64,000 nt of DNA from Cladocopium goreaui (GCA_947184155.2 CAMXCT020003201.1:1-64000); one strand, 5' to 3'. Positions 1 to 9,067 are shown, numbered from the stretch's first letter. Made by a program: numbers and translations. Notes: generated by a model not told the origin, from the sequence alone.

Positions 1-511
1 AAAACAGGACAAGAAAACAGGGCAAATGGACAGCTATGTGCTCTTGAGATGAATTCCGATAGCAGCTTGTGTGCCATCCTTCGCGCAGGCCATCTTACAT
101 CTCGACGCATGCAAATGACAACTTCTGTGCCATGTTAACGCAGGCCCTTACCCAAGAAAACAAACAAAACAACCAACCACAAAATCACACAGGGCCACTT
201 CAGAGGGTGCAGAAGCAACAAAGCTCAATGCGGAAACCAGGGATCCCCCCAGCCAGGATCCCCGAGATCTCAAAGAGCAGCCATCATGGCATAATGTAGC
301 ACCCAAACACTTTGAAGCAAACACCGTCAACGCCGGGTCGCAACAAAGTGGTGAAAAACGAGCTAACTACCGCAGTGAAACATGAAAGTGAAACATGATC
401 TAGGGTGAGAAGACGTCGAAGCTAAGGCGCTCAGTGCACACTCAGAGTCCGCTCAGAACTGCTTTTCCAATCATCATACTGCCTCAATTGGTTCTGGTGG
501 GCACCATTGTA
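1..511 (-). repeat. 3' region of Hel element copy A/B
   Basis: This is the 3' non-coding region of the minus-strand Hel element whose small ORF ends at 512. Clear homologues lie at 28939-29370 (copy E, plus strand) and 29616-30000 (copy F, minus strand). Shared blocks are the motif around 440-465 (CACTCAGAGTCCGCTCAG), the block near 330-345 that reads GCGACCCGGCGTTG on the minus strand, and the GC-rich hairpin at 240-262. Short ORFs here are unlikely to be coding, because the conserved feature is DNA structure rather than one reading frame. The outer end of the element lies at or beyond the window edge. Confidence 0.75.
240..262 (-). repeat. conserved 3'-end hairpin, copy A
   Basis: Arms GGGATCC and GGATCCC surround a 9-nt loop CCCCAGCCA. 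The same hairpin occurs at 29776-29798, with one mismatch at 29185-29207, and at 39203-39225 with paired substitutions that keep the stem. It sits about 100-150 bp from the outer end of each Hel-type 3' region. Confidence 0.7.
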
Positions 512-913
512 TTAGTGCTCTTGCAACTCGTCTTCATGGTATGGGAGATTGTACTCGTCATCGGTGCGTGGCGATATCTGTGCATTGAGCTCTTCGGACG
601 AGGTACTGGCTCCCTTGGCTGTATGGTGAAGCTGCAACAGAGCTTTCTGTGCCTGGTTTACTTCGTAACAGGCAGATATGGTACAGCTATCCAAGATACA
701 GCCAATTTGGTGGAGCTGGCGCATAGCCGTATCAAGGTCATTTACCCTCTGGGGTGGGATGTTTTGGATTCCTTGGAGCTTCTGTCGGGCCTTCTCTAGA
801 AGCTTGGTGGCATCATCGATCTCAGTGGTAGTGACCTGGCAGAGGGTCATTTGTGTAATTGGCTGTGCAAGACGATGGACAGCGGCATCTTTGATCGGGG
901 TCGGTCGCTCCAT
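512..913 (-). CDS. small helical ORF of Hel element (copy A)
   Basis: A 133-aa protein I do not recognise. The start is set at the ATG (913-911) because copy E has an equally long homologue (28537-28938) starting at the same MxRPTPIKDAAVHRL. The open frame continues upstream to about 1150, but that part is not matched in copy E. The sequence is rich in Leu, Gln and Ala with long predicted helices (residues ~20-95), consistent with a coiled coil, and ends in an acidic tail. A and E differ at many positions without stops, which suggests past selection on the protein. It follows the large helicase-type ORF on the same strand, after a spacer holding the palindrome. It could be a structural or nucleic-acid packaging partner, but that is only inference. 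Confidence 0.6.
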   Translation of the reverse strand: MERPTPIKDAAVHRLAQPITQMTLCQVTTTEIDDATKLLEKARQKLQGIQNIPPQRVNDLDTAMRQLHQIGCILDSCTISACYEVNQAQKALLQLHHTAKGASTSSEELNAQISPRTDDEYNLPYHEDELQEH

Positions 914-1469
914 TCCAAGGGACAGTTGTCTACCGGTTTGTAGGTGGACAAAGGCTTTCAGGTATTCAACTGGTGTGCACAGTATAGCAAGCTTCATCGA
1001 GAATGGGCATGTGATGGTGTGGTGAACATCAATGGCCGGTCGAAAGTTTGGTTGATCGACAGTCAAACGGCGACAGGCACCATGGCTTGATGTACTTTGA
1101 CATCTCACTACACTACCATGCAACGTTAAAGGAAACAAAACAACAAACAACCCATGAAAGGATTATAAGTATACGCCCCCCCCGCCTCCCGTCCCATGCT
1201 CGATTCTGCATGCTGAGAACCTGGTAGCCGCAGCGGGCAGTAATCAACCATGAGTACCCCATGGTGACAACGCCGCTCAACCGCAGTGTCACCAAGATAT
1301 ATTTTGCTGGCAATCCTATGCTGGCTCCAGTATGTCGACTGGAAGAGGGATCGTAGCAGGCAGTTATCAACCATGAGTACCCCATGGTGACAACGCCGTT
1401 CAAGTTAGTTGAAGTTGGATGCTGATTGCTCTTCGTGGAACTTGGGTACTTTGTGTCATTTGGTGCGTT
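914..1469 (-). other. spacer between large and small ORF of Hel copy A
   Basis: No convincing gene. On the minus strand a short frame near 1105 begins MSKYIKPWC and is also present in copy E at 28343, but it stops after about 24 codons in copy A, so it may be a conserved upstream ORF. The spacer contains two copies of the palindromic repeat. Confidence 0.5.
1235..1398. repeat. duplicated palindromic block (two copies, 122-bp period)
   Basis: The block TCAACCATGAGTACCCCATG plus flanks occurs at about 1235-1275 and 1357-1398. The same palindrome is found once at 11195-11212 (copy C) and once at 28184-28202 (copy E), always just downstream of the large ORF. The core is an inverted repeat (ACCATGGG / CCCATGGT); copy A carries a G-to-A change in one arm of both units. 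Confidence 0.75.
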
Positions 1470-2826
1470 TTATTGGAACTGTTCGTGTGGTGTAGTGCGA
1501 AGGTCTCGACTGCTACTAGCACCACTCGCGCTCGCAGTGGCAGAGGGTGGCTCACTGCTCTCCGCAGGTTTCATCATTTGGGCTATGAGCGGGTGAGTAT
1601 GCTTGTCGCGCAGGATGCGTGTCATTTCGCGGGTAAATGCCGCAGGGTCATCAACTAATTTCTTTGCTTCCTCCAGTGGCTTGTCCAGAACAATGGCAAT
1701 AAGCATTTCCCCGCCATCTTTGTGGATGATGGTCGGTCGTCCAGCTTGTATCTCGGCAAGGATTGCTACTGCCTTGTTTTCACACAGAGTACGCTCCCAT
1801 TCTTCCAGTGCCCTCTGCGCTAGGGTATCAGTCTGTGGTGGGGCTTTCAGGGCAGCTGGTGTTCCTAATGCTTGTATGAAGGGGCTGTCCGGAGGAATAA
1901 GGGGCGGAAAATGCCGAATGGCCGATACGGCACGCTGAAGGTCATTTGCCTGTACTTCATAGGAAGTGGTCGTTTTTTTATTTACTGCAGGTTCGGAGTC
2001 AGCCCATAGCTGTTCCAGCGTATATCCAGGTTTTGGTTCCATATACTTGCGGTTCCACACTGCATGATGGGACCATTGAGGCGCGTCATGGTTGATTTCA
2101 ACAGAATCTCGTTTCATGTCGTATTCCTTGAGCATATCGTCTAATTCCTGCAAACTAGCAGTTCTGTGAATGCAACATTGTCTGACAGCGCCATCGATGT
2201 GGAGTGGCCATCCTACTGGCATGTGGGAGTCTTCCAGGAGCCCATCGCCATTTTGCTCTATGATTGTACCCAACATGGGGACATCAATAGTTGCTTTCAG
2301 GCTGACTTGTGCACGTTTGCACTTCCATGTATCAGGTGCCAACAGGCCCCTGCTAGCCAACAGCTCAAGCGACTGGAATTGCGGTTGGTCAGTCGCTGGT
2401 AACACTTCTTCTTTGAAGACTAACTTAAGACCATGAAGTGGCTGGGCTTGCTCCTTGTGAGGGTCTTGAGATTGCTGAGAGGTAGGGTCCTTAGGTGTTG
2501 TGTCCTCAAACCAAGTAGGGCGGACTGACTGGACTCCTATGGGGCTGCCAGAACTCGCAGTTTTGATGCTTTCTCTGCGTAGGCTATGGTAGACAGGCGG
2601 GATCATCCATGCTGGCACAAAGACTGTTATGAACTGCACATTCCAAATGACCTGCAAATTCTGCGGCTTCACTTCAGGCGTGATGCATCTTACCTGGCCA
2701 TCGATCACTCTGGTATATGACTCAGAGCGGTCAAAGGACGCTGTGACTTTCAGGCCTAAGTAAAGTTCCCTGAACCAGTATTCCTTGAGCATCATGAAGG
2801 AAAGATGAGGTGCCCTCAATTCCATT
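1470..2826 (-). pseudogene. C-terminal part of Hel element large ORF (copy A/B)
   Basis: This stretch encodes about 450 residues matching residues ~390 to the end of the copy E protein, from ELRAPHLSFMMLKEYW to a C-terminus ending HEQFQ. The N-terminal continuation is on the same strand at 9050-10205, so the gene was cut by the 6.2-kb insertion at 2827-9050. The reading frame is intact up to the stop at 1470. The first ~10 residues of the open frame come from the insertion end, not from the gene. Conserved stretches include VIWNVQFITVFVPAW, the Trp-Lys-rich CKRAQVSLKATIDVPMLGT and a C-terminal KDGGEMLIAIVLD. I recognise no catalytic motif in this half. Copy E retains the uninterrupted version. 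Confidence 0.8.
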
Positions 2827-2897
2827 ACTGGGGGGGCTGTGTCCAGGGGCTTCAAAATTGAAGTGCAAAAGCGGCGCCAGTTTTGGGGTCCACCTTG
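2827..2897 (+). repeat. left inverted terminal repeat of 6.2-kb insertion
   Basis: It pairs with 8974-9047 on the opposite strand. The best matched inner part is GTTTTGGGGTCCA-CCTTG against GTTTTGGGGTTCCAAACCTTG, and AATTGAAG against AATTCAAG at identical spacing. The outer 25 bp are weakly matched. Confidence 0.55.
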
Positions 2898-2922
2898 TCG
2901 GCCAGGAAATTACAAAAGACGA

Positions 2923-3220
2923 GTTGGCAAGGCTCAAGGGCCAGCGCTCCGACTTGCGCAAAGCAATGCGAGAGAATCGCAAGGCAGCTAAGAATGCAGC
3001 AAAGCGGAAGAAGCGACTTGTCAAGGCGCTGTCCATGCAGATTTACGCAGTGCAAAGAAATCTTGGTGGAAGTCGTTTACACTGTCTGCTTGCTAAAACT
3101 GGTTTATGGTCCTTGCGGACAGCGAATGTAAGCAGCGTTTCTAAAAGACAAAGTGCTAGGTTAAAAGATACAGAGAACAAATGTGAGCTCGATGTTTTCA
3201 AGCAGTTTGGAACAAAGTAA
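2923..3220 (+). CDS. basic helical ORF fragment, unknown
   Basis: The plus-strand frame (open from 2810 to 3220) contains a very basic, helix-forming segment with KDELARLKGQRSDLRKAMR followed by a Lys/Arg/Ala-rich run. Such basic segments occur in predicted dinoflagellate proteins, but I cannot name a family. The 5' part of the open frame is Hel/insertion junction sequence, so no natural start is visible. A frame change near 3060 may join it to a second short frame. It is probably a relic within the insertion. Confidence 0.25.
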
Positions 3221-3267
3221 GAGGTCAAAAAGAACCCCGAACTGGCGAATGTGCAAAGGTAAAACGG

Positions 3268-3349
3268 ATTTGAGTTTGTCGCTTGGAGACACCCCTGTCA
3301 GTCCACGTGCATTTGAGTTTGTCGCTTGGAGACACCCCTGTCAGTCCAC
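3268..3349. repeat. 39-bp direct duplication
   Basis: An identical 39-bp segment beginning ATTTGAGTTTGTCGCTTGGA occurs at 3268-3306 and 3311-3349 (period 43 bp). It lies just before the minisatellite. Confidence 0.85.
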
Positions 3350-3460
3350 TCCCTGTACAAGGAGATTGCAGGTCGCAGGTGTGACCTGGAAGGGTCGTAG
3401 GTGGAGGTTTGAGGGTCGTAGGCGGGCTTGCAGGGTTGCAGGTAGGGGGTACCTTACACA

Positions 3461-3866
3461 CCGTGGTGGTGGTACACCTTAAACACTGGTGTGGTTCACC
3501 TTAAACACCGGGGGTGTGGTACACCTTAAACACCGGTGTGGTTCACCTTAAACACCGTGGTGGCGGTACACCTTAAACACTGGTGTGGTTCACCTTAAAC
3601 ACCGGGGGTGTGGTACACCTTAAACACCGGTGTGGTTCACCTTAAACACCAGGGGTGTGGTACACCTTAAACACCGGTGTGGTTCACCTTAAACACCAGG
3701 GGTGTGGTACACCTTAAACACCGGTGTGGTTCACCTTAAACACCAGGGGTGTGGTACACCTTAAACACCGGTGTGGTTCACCTTAAACACCAGGGGTGTG
3801 GTACACCTTAAACACCGGTGTGGTTCACCTTAAACACCAGGGGTGTGGTACACCTTAAACACCGGG
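3461..3866. repeat. 47-bp minisatellite
   Basis: About nine tandem copies of a 47-bp unit that is itself a diverged dimer: a 22-bp half (GGTGTGGTTCACCTTAAACA...) and a 25-bp half (...GGTGTGGTACACCTTAAACA...). The halves contain the near-palindromes GTGGTTCACC and GTGGTACACC. The last copies are almost identical, suggesting recent expansion. Confidence 0.9.
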
Positions 3867-6020
3867 ATTTGAGGCCGTAGGTTTGACCTGGACGGGCGGT
3901 AGGTAGACCCGTGAGGGCGGTAGGCGGTAGGTTGTGTTTAGACACCGGGCTTTGTTTGGGGCCTTGCTGCTTGTGGGCTGGTTAGTCTACACCGCGCGGT
4001 TGCCACAGTGCGCTTGTTTGGGGTCGCAGGCTTGGTCTTGAAGGGTTGTAGGTGCAGCGGTGCGGGATGTTGGTGTGCTGATTGTGGTTTGAAGGTGGCC
4101 AGATATAGGTTCTTAATTTGGGAGCTTGAAACGCGTAGTTCTCCAAGACCACATGGGCAGCATTCCCCCATAGTATTGCCACCGATGTTTGGGTGGCAAG
4201 CAGATGTTTCTCTTAACCTTCGGTGGAATCGCTTGGATCTTTTCTTGTAGGGGTCTAGTTGACCATAAAGCGTTTGAATGTTAGTGGCGAATCTGTACAC
4301 CAGTCTGTTGTTCCTGCAGGCGGCCAAAATGTTGTCCACCGCAGATTTGAAGCTCCTGGTCGAAGCCAAGGAGGCAGGGAGCATGTTTCAAAGGTTTTTC
4401 ATACCGGGCCAGAGCAATGCTGTCCTGAGGCGGATGCTGCAGAGTTGGCGAGAGCCCCCAACTAGGCGTGGTAGAGTTAGAGAGCCTGGTTGGTTTTGAC
4501 TGCTGAACCAGTCATTCCAAGCTCACATTTCATACTAAGAGAGGTCCCGCACTGGAGTGGCAGGAAAGGTCTGCATTGGTATGTTTTGGTTGAGAATGAG
4601 CCATGCAGCGTCCATTCTGTCAATGCCGTACCGAACCTGCGGCAGTTTCGTTTTTGATCATGTCCGTGTCACATTTGACTGAAAGAGAGAGAGCCTGCAT
4701 TTGAAACACAGTAATAAAAGTGTTCTGTCTCAGAATGGACAGCGCCCATGCTATCAATGCCGCTCCGAGCCAACCTCATTGTTGTCGTTGCTTTGATTGT
4801 GACATGTGCTTGCAGGGAGATCGGGCAGAATGAGAGGTGCGTGAGGCTCGCAGGAGCCTTTGCCTCGCAGAGCATGGGAAACTACAGTTGCAGTGGTGCA
4901 GACCACAGGCCCCAAGGGACAGTTGGAGTGGCATAGATCACTCACTTGAGTGGCCTTCGGTTGTGTAGCTGCTTTTCACTCTGCCCGGCTCGTGACACAG
5001 ACGACCAAAGTGCGACAGCAAATGGGAAACTCGTCGCAACAGCCGGTTTGCTTGTAATTTGCCGCACAGTGCTGGCCGATGATTGCGTATAACATAATCT
5101 GATCTGTCAAGCAAGGGATGAATATGGAATCGGGGCTTGCGAAACAAGATTTAGGAAACCCATTTTGTCAGCTAAACATCTTGTTTTGCCAGTTGTTGTC
5201 ACAAAGGGTTTTTGGACCACATTGAACATTGAACAAGACTTATGAGACCTCTTCCCCATGCGCGCCTTTGGTTTTGGCAATCCTCGTCGGTAGAGTTAAC
5301 TGGACAACCGTCTTTCTATGGGAAGAGATGTGAGCTTGAATTGCCTGAGGTTATAGATCCCGGGTAAGACTTCTGGACTTTATTATTTGTAGCCGTGACG
5401 AGGCCTGCAGTCTTGTAGTTGCAGCTTCGAGCACAGCCATTTCCTGTCCACCTGCAGCATGTTTGTATGTTTCCTAGTTGTTCCTAGTTTGGTTAACATG
5501 TTTGCCGTGTCTTGTAGCAGTGCTGGGTTCCCAAGTCTGAAGTGTCAGAGTGGTAGGTCCTTGCATGATGTACGGGAATGCATGTGGTGCTCGCGATTTT
5601 CTCTGTGTAGCTGATCAGCCGCTTCTGCCTCAGAAACTTTGACCTCAGGAGTCGGCAGTCATCTGTCAGCTTAGTGCAACACATGACGCGCATTTGCTTT
5701 TGACCATGGCAGCTCCTGGTTTTCTACAAACCGCATTTATAGCACGGCCATGTGATTAGCTTGGTTGCTTTGACAGCATTATGTCAGAGTCAGTCGTGAC
5801 ACTTCGAAGGTGTTGTAGTCGTAGTTGCGTGTCATCCTATAGTCACTTGCTTCCAGGTACACACGCGCCGACCCAATGCATCTCCAAGACGGTGCAGGCG
5901 GGGTGATGAAGTGTACGGGTGTCGACATGGACATGTACCGGTTCGCGACTCCGTAGTGTCAGGACCTGCCCCTTCACCCCCGTAGACTCTTAGCGCCTTA
6001 CTTCCCAATTCATTCTTAGT
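3867..6020. other. no recognisable gene
   Basis: Both strands were read. Only short, overlapping, non-conserved frames are present. A weak partial duplication links 4598-4640 and 4735-4778 (both contain TCAATGCCG followed by CCGA). I see nothing else to annotate. Confidence 0.6.
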
Positions 6021-6025
6021 AGCTT

Positions 6026-6216
6026 GCGGAGGAGGTTCTTTCCCGACAGAAATAACATTGTATTTTTAGTTCGGGCGAAACCTCCTCCGCGTATTTTCCA
6101 TTGCAAATGCCACCTGATTTGGCTATTACTCCTCCGCAAGGGTTTACTCCAAACCTACTCCGCACATTGTTTCCAATCAGAACTAACGCGTTGCTTTGCA
6201 GTAAAACTTCCTCCGC
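6026..6216 (+). promoter_or_regulatory. origin-like stem-loop with iterated CCTCCGC motifs upstream of J-Rep
   Basis: GCGGAGGAGG (6026-6035) and CCTCCTCCGC (6081-6090) form a perfect 10-bp inverted repeat. The pairing can extend inward through TT/AA and CCCGA/TTCGGG around an A/T-rich apical stretch containing AATAACATTG. Three further copies of the arm motif follow in direct orientation: CTCCTCCGC (6129-6137), CTACTCCGC (6155-6163) and TTCCTCCGC (6208-6216). In CRESS-DNA replicons a stem-loop with iterons beside the rep gene is the Rep-binding origin. The canonical nonanucleotide TAATATTAC is not present, so this is suggestive only. Confidence 0.45.
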
Positions 6217-6230
6217 TGATGTCCTGTGAG

Positions 6231-6249
6231 GCAGTGGTTTTGGTTCAAG
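6231..6249 (+). other. relict dinoflagellate spliced-leader-like sequence
   Basis: The 19 bases before the J-Rep ATG end in TTTTGGTTCAAG, which matches 11 of the last 12 bases of the dinoflagellate spliced leader (TTTTGGCTCAAG) and abuts the start codon. The upstream 9 bases match only partly. Relict leaders mark genes that passed through a trans-spliced mRNA and were reverse-transcribed into the genome. Confidence 0.5.
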
Positions 6250-7644
6250 ATGGTAGCTTCCGCTGTGCAGGTGGCGAAACGCGCCTTAGTTTCCTTGTTG
6301 TTGGCGTTGGCCCACCAATATGGAGTCTGCGTGAAGGTCACGCGGGAGAGCCCTGATCCTTTGGTGGAGAAAGCTTTCCGGTGCATCATCAAGAAGGTGC
6401 ACCCTGACAAAGGAGGCTGTGTGGAACACGCTCAGCAGTTGCAACGAGCGCGGGAGGAATGGCAAACGGTGAAAGGGAGGAAGGACCCTGGTGGCCGACC
6501 AGCCCAAGCTTCCGCTATGTCTTTGGTAGGCAAGAAGGAGACAGGCCGCCAAGGGTATCGGATTCGTTCCGTTGCAGTGCTGTTGACGTACCATGGCGTG
6601 CAGCAGGATCAATGGCCAGCTTTCTTGACTTTTGTTCGTGATCATGTTGCTCATTGGGGAGTAGAGAAGTGGTGTGCTTCCATGGAGACATGTTCATCAG
6701 GCAAGCCACACGTCCACCTCATGGTGCAATTCCACAAAGCCTTAGACAGCCGTGTGGTTGATGTGTTTTCCTTTGCTGCTGCCAGACCAAATGCGAGCTC
6801 CACAGATCTCTGTGGTGAAGGGCTGTCTGGGCGACAGTTGCAACGGTCCATTGACCGGGGGATGTTTTACGTCTTCGCAGACAAAATCGGCACACTCTTT
6901 GGCAAGGATGGGTTGCCGTTCACAGAGGGCAATTATTTGCCATGCTGGGTTCGGTGTGAGAAGACCTACCAAGTCCTGGGCAAGTGGCCGGAGACGTTGT
7001 GGAAGCAACGTAAAATCAGCTCAGCCACTTATGAGAAATTGCTTTATTTGACAAGAGATGGTGTGCTCTCACGCAAACGAAATTTAGATGCTTGCAAGGA
7101 CCATGAGGATAGTGCAGCTTTGACTTTGGCCATGGCAGAGCGAGTTCAAAGGATTCGGTCCAACCCCAGCCTCTTCCGGCCGTTTCCGAAAGTGCCAGAT
7201 GCTGAGGCTTGGCTCAAGCTTTTTCAAGCTGATGCCTTGCGCTACCCTATCTTGGTTGTGCTCGGGCCTTCCCGAGCAGGGAAAACTGAATGGGCCAAGA
7301 GCCTGTTCAAGCGACCTTTGGAACTGAAGATAGGAACTTTGGAGTTTTTCCCAGAGACCATGAGGCACTTTCAGCGGGCCGTACATGATGGATTGGTCCT
7401 TGATGATGTGAGAGATTTGAATTTCCTTGTCAGCCACCAGGAAAAGCTTCAGGGCAAGTATGATGCCTTAGTTGAATTCGGTTCAACTGCAGGTGGCACA
7501 TGCGCATACCATCGCGATTTGTTTGGCGTGCCAGTGGTTGCAACAGTCAATTATTCAACGAAGAATTTAGATTATTTGGAGAATCACGATTGGCTTGCCA
7601 ACCCTGGAAACAGGGGGGTGGTAGTGCTAAGCGGTTCCAATTGA
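6250..7644 (+). CDS. J-domain / HUH Rep endonuclease / SF3 helicase fusion protein
   Basis: The intact frame gives about 464 aa from the first ATG, chosen because it directly follows the leader-like sequence; the frame is open upstream to a GTG at 6226. Residues ~20-75 form a J domain with the HPDKGG loop (HPD ~50-52) that binds Hsp70 partners. Residues ~105-215 carry Rep endonuclease motifs: motif I VLLTYHG, the HUH motif HVHLMVQF, and a Tyr candidate in FYVFADKIG with an atypically spaced Lys. Residues ~330-435 form an SF3 helicase: Walker A GPSRAGKT, Walker B LVLDD, and motif C VVATVNYS with the sensor Asn. CRESS-type Reps nick the origin and unwind DNA for rolling-circle replication. The N-terminal J domain is not normal in CRESS Reps but recalls polyomavirus large T. 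It lies in the 6.2-kb insertion, downstream of the stem-loop. Whether it is expressed is unknown. Confidence 0.85.
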   Translation: MVASAVQVAKRALVSLLLALAHQYGVCVKVTRESPDPLVEKAFRCIIKKVHPDKGGCVEHAQQLQRAREEWQTVKGRKDPGGRPAQASAMSLVGKKETGRQGYRIRSVAVLLTYHGVQQDQWPAFLTFVRDHVAHWGVEKWCASMETCSSGKPHVHLMVQFHKALDSRVVDVFSFAAARPNASSTDLCGEGLSGRQLQRSIDRGMFYVFADKIGTLFGKDGLPFTEGNYLPCWVRCEKTYQVLGKWPETLWKQRKISSATYEKLLYLTRDGVLSRKRNLDACKDHEDSAALTLAMAERVQRIRSNPSLFRPFPKVPDAEAWLKLFQADALRYPILVVLGPSRAGKTEWAKSLFKRPLELKIGTLEFFPETMRHFQRAVHDGLVLDDVRDLNFLVSHQEKLQGKYDALVEFGSTAGGTCAYHRDLFGVPVVATVNYSTKNLDYLENHDWLANPGNRGVVVLSGSN

Positions 7645-8884
7645 TTCTTAATTTGTTTTGCATAGGCTGACGCCCGACCTTCTTGCTAATGTGTTGAAAA
7701 AGGTGACATTTCATGTTTTGTCGCAGGTGGTCAAAACACATTTCCTGTTGTCTGCCTTTTCCCTGATGTTTGTTTCGTGATTTGTTGCAAGTTCACCAGT
7801 TTGCTGCTGATGGTTCGACCGGTCATTTCAAACAGTTTCGAATCCAGTCAATGCAGCTTCTGATTTTGCCAACGTGTCAGCTGGTTTGATGTTTTCCTTT
7901 GGCATTTCTTTCTGTATTGACCATGTTGTGGCTGACTGTGGTTTCATTTGATCGACCTGGCAGGCTGAGACTTTGCGATTCAGCTGTGAGCTTCGACATT
8001 GCCTGGAGGTGCGCTTCCAAGGGCTATTTTGGGCAAGATCCGCACAGTTTTGAGTCCAGTCTTTGCTCCATGTGTCAGCAAGGTTTCGGCAGGTTCCTTC
8101 AAACAGTTTTGACTCCAGTCAATGCAGCTTCTGATTTTGCTAAAGTGTCAGCTGGTGCTTTTGCCCTTTGATGTTGTCCTTCTGCATTGGGTTTTGTGTT
8201 GACTGATACTTCTCCGAAATATCCGATACGTCAGCCAGCGTACCTATACTTTTGCAGTTTTTATGCGCCCGTTTTTCTGTGTGGAACATGGCTGTTACCA
8301 TGGAAGGTGCTGCTATTTGATCCCTTTAGAGTGTGAGTGCTGACGAGAGATCTTTGCCACTTGATTTTTTAGAGGCGATGTTCTGCCAGAGAACGCGAGA
8401 AAGGTCAGGCTACCTGATTTTTAAATACTTACAAGCTTCTGTTTCTTGGCAATTTCCTAGAACTGCCGCTTCTGGATTTGAGCATGGCCCGGCCTTGGTG
8501 AAGCGTAGGCTTCTAAGCAAACACGAAACAATCAGAAGATCTTCAATGCTTAAGGTATGATGCAGGGATGATGGAACCATGTTGGAATGGAGCGCTGAGT
8601 CTTGAGTTTCAATGGCTGACATTATGACATCAAGAGAGTTTATTGACGCTTTGACTTTGTTTCACATTGTAGGTCGTACTGGAGCATGGGTGCCTGGAGA
8701 AGCCAGCAGCTGAGAAATGCCACAGCAGCAGACCGCCTGTGCGCATTTTGTTGTTGGTGTTGAGGGGTTCAATGACTGCTGCCGTTTGTTGTTGTGTCAT
8801 ACCTAGCGGCAACTTGTGTTCAAGCCTTAGACCTTAGAGTTTGCTACTGCCTGCGCAAGTTTTGTCTTGTGGAAGTGGTCGCCC
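7645..8884. other. intergenic, no recognised gene
   Basis: Short frames only. The stretch contains a diverged direct repeat (separate entry) and an additional partial match near 8050-8085. No inverted copy of the upstream stem-loop was seen. Confidence 0.55.
7827..8154 (+). repeat. diverged ~57-bp direct repeat pair
   Basis: Copies at 7827-7884 and 8098-8154 share the core CCAGTCAATGCAGCTTCTGA followed by TTTTGC and GTGTCAGCTGG. They are separated by 271 bp. Confidence 0.75.
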
Positions 8885-9067
8885 ATGCCGCCCAAAGCAG
8901 CTGCGAAAGCGAAGTCGAAGGCTGAGGACTTGGGATTGGGGGTTCCGTTGTGCATTGGACATGTATTTTCAGTCAAGGTTTGGAACCCCAAAACGGGGTC
9001 CAGAAAGAGGCTTGAATTCCAGGGCCTCACTGAAAGACCTCCATTGTACGTGCCTGGCTGGCATTAA
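8885..9067 (+). CDS. truncated ORF starting MPPKAAAKAKSKAED, unknown
   Basis: A plus-strand frame starts at an ATG with a Lys/Ala-rich N-terminus and continues as VPLCIGHVFSVKVWNPKTG before running into Hel element DNA at about 9047, where it stops. The natural 3' part is therefore missing. It overlaps the right terminal repeat of the insertion. I do not recognise the family; a real captured gene 5' end and a chance frame are both possible. Confidence 0.3.
   Translation: MPPKAAAKAKSKAEDLGLGVPLCIGHVFSVKVWNPKTGSRKRLEFQGLTERPPLYVPGWH
8974..9047 (-). repeat. right inverted terminal repeat of 6.2-kb insertion
   Basis: This is the inverted partner of 2827-2897; see that entry for the matched blocks. 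The frames read inward through both ends give similar peptides (SGPRFGVPNL here, SGASFGVHLV on the left), as expected for true inverted repeats. Confidence 0.55.

Larger units (their letters stand above)
2827..9050. mobile_element. 6.2-kb insertion with inverted terminal similarity, carrying J-Rep gene
   Basis: Copies D and E show the Hel ORF uninterrupted at this point, so the DNA between CCATTAC (ending ~2828) and TACGTG (starting ~9047) was inserted. The flanks share TAC, or CCATTAC against CCATTGTAC, as a possible target duplication. Reading inward, both ends contain AATT(G/C)AAG, exactly 16 nt, then GTTTTGGGG, about 50 bp from each edge (2878-2897 and 8974-8995 inverted). This supports imperfect terminal inverted repeats of about 70 bp. 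The cargo is a minisatellite, an origin-like stem-loop and the J-Rep gene. No transposase was recognised. It may be a DNA transposon mobilised by the Rep itself, a non-autonomous composite, or a nested set of insertions. Confidence 0.65.

Noticed and set aside
3461-3866. CRISPR array
   Set aside because: The units are contiguous tandem repeats without variable spacers, and the genome is eukaryotic.
6036-6080. Canonical CRESS nonanucleotide (TAATATTAC) in the loop upstream of J-Rep
   Set aside because: Not present; only an A/T-rich stretch with AATAACATTG is seen.
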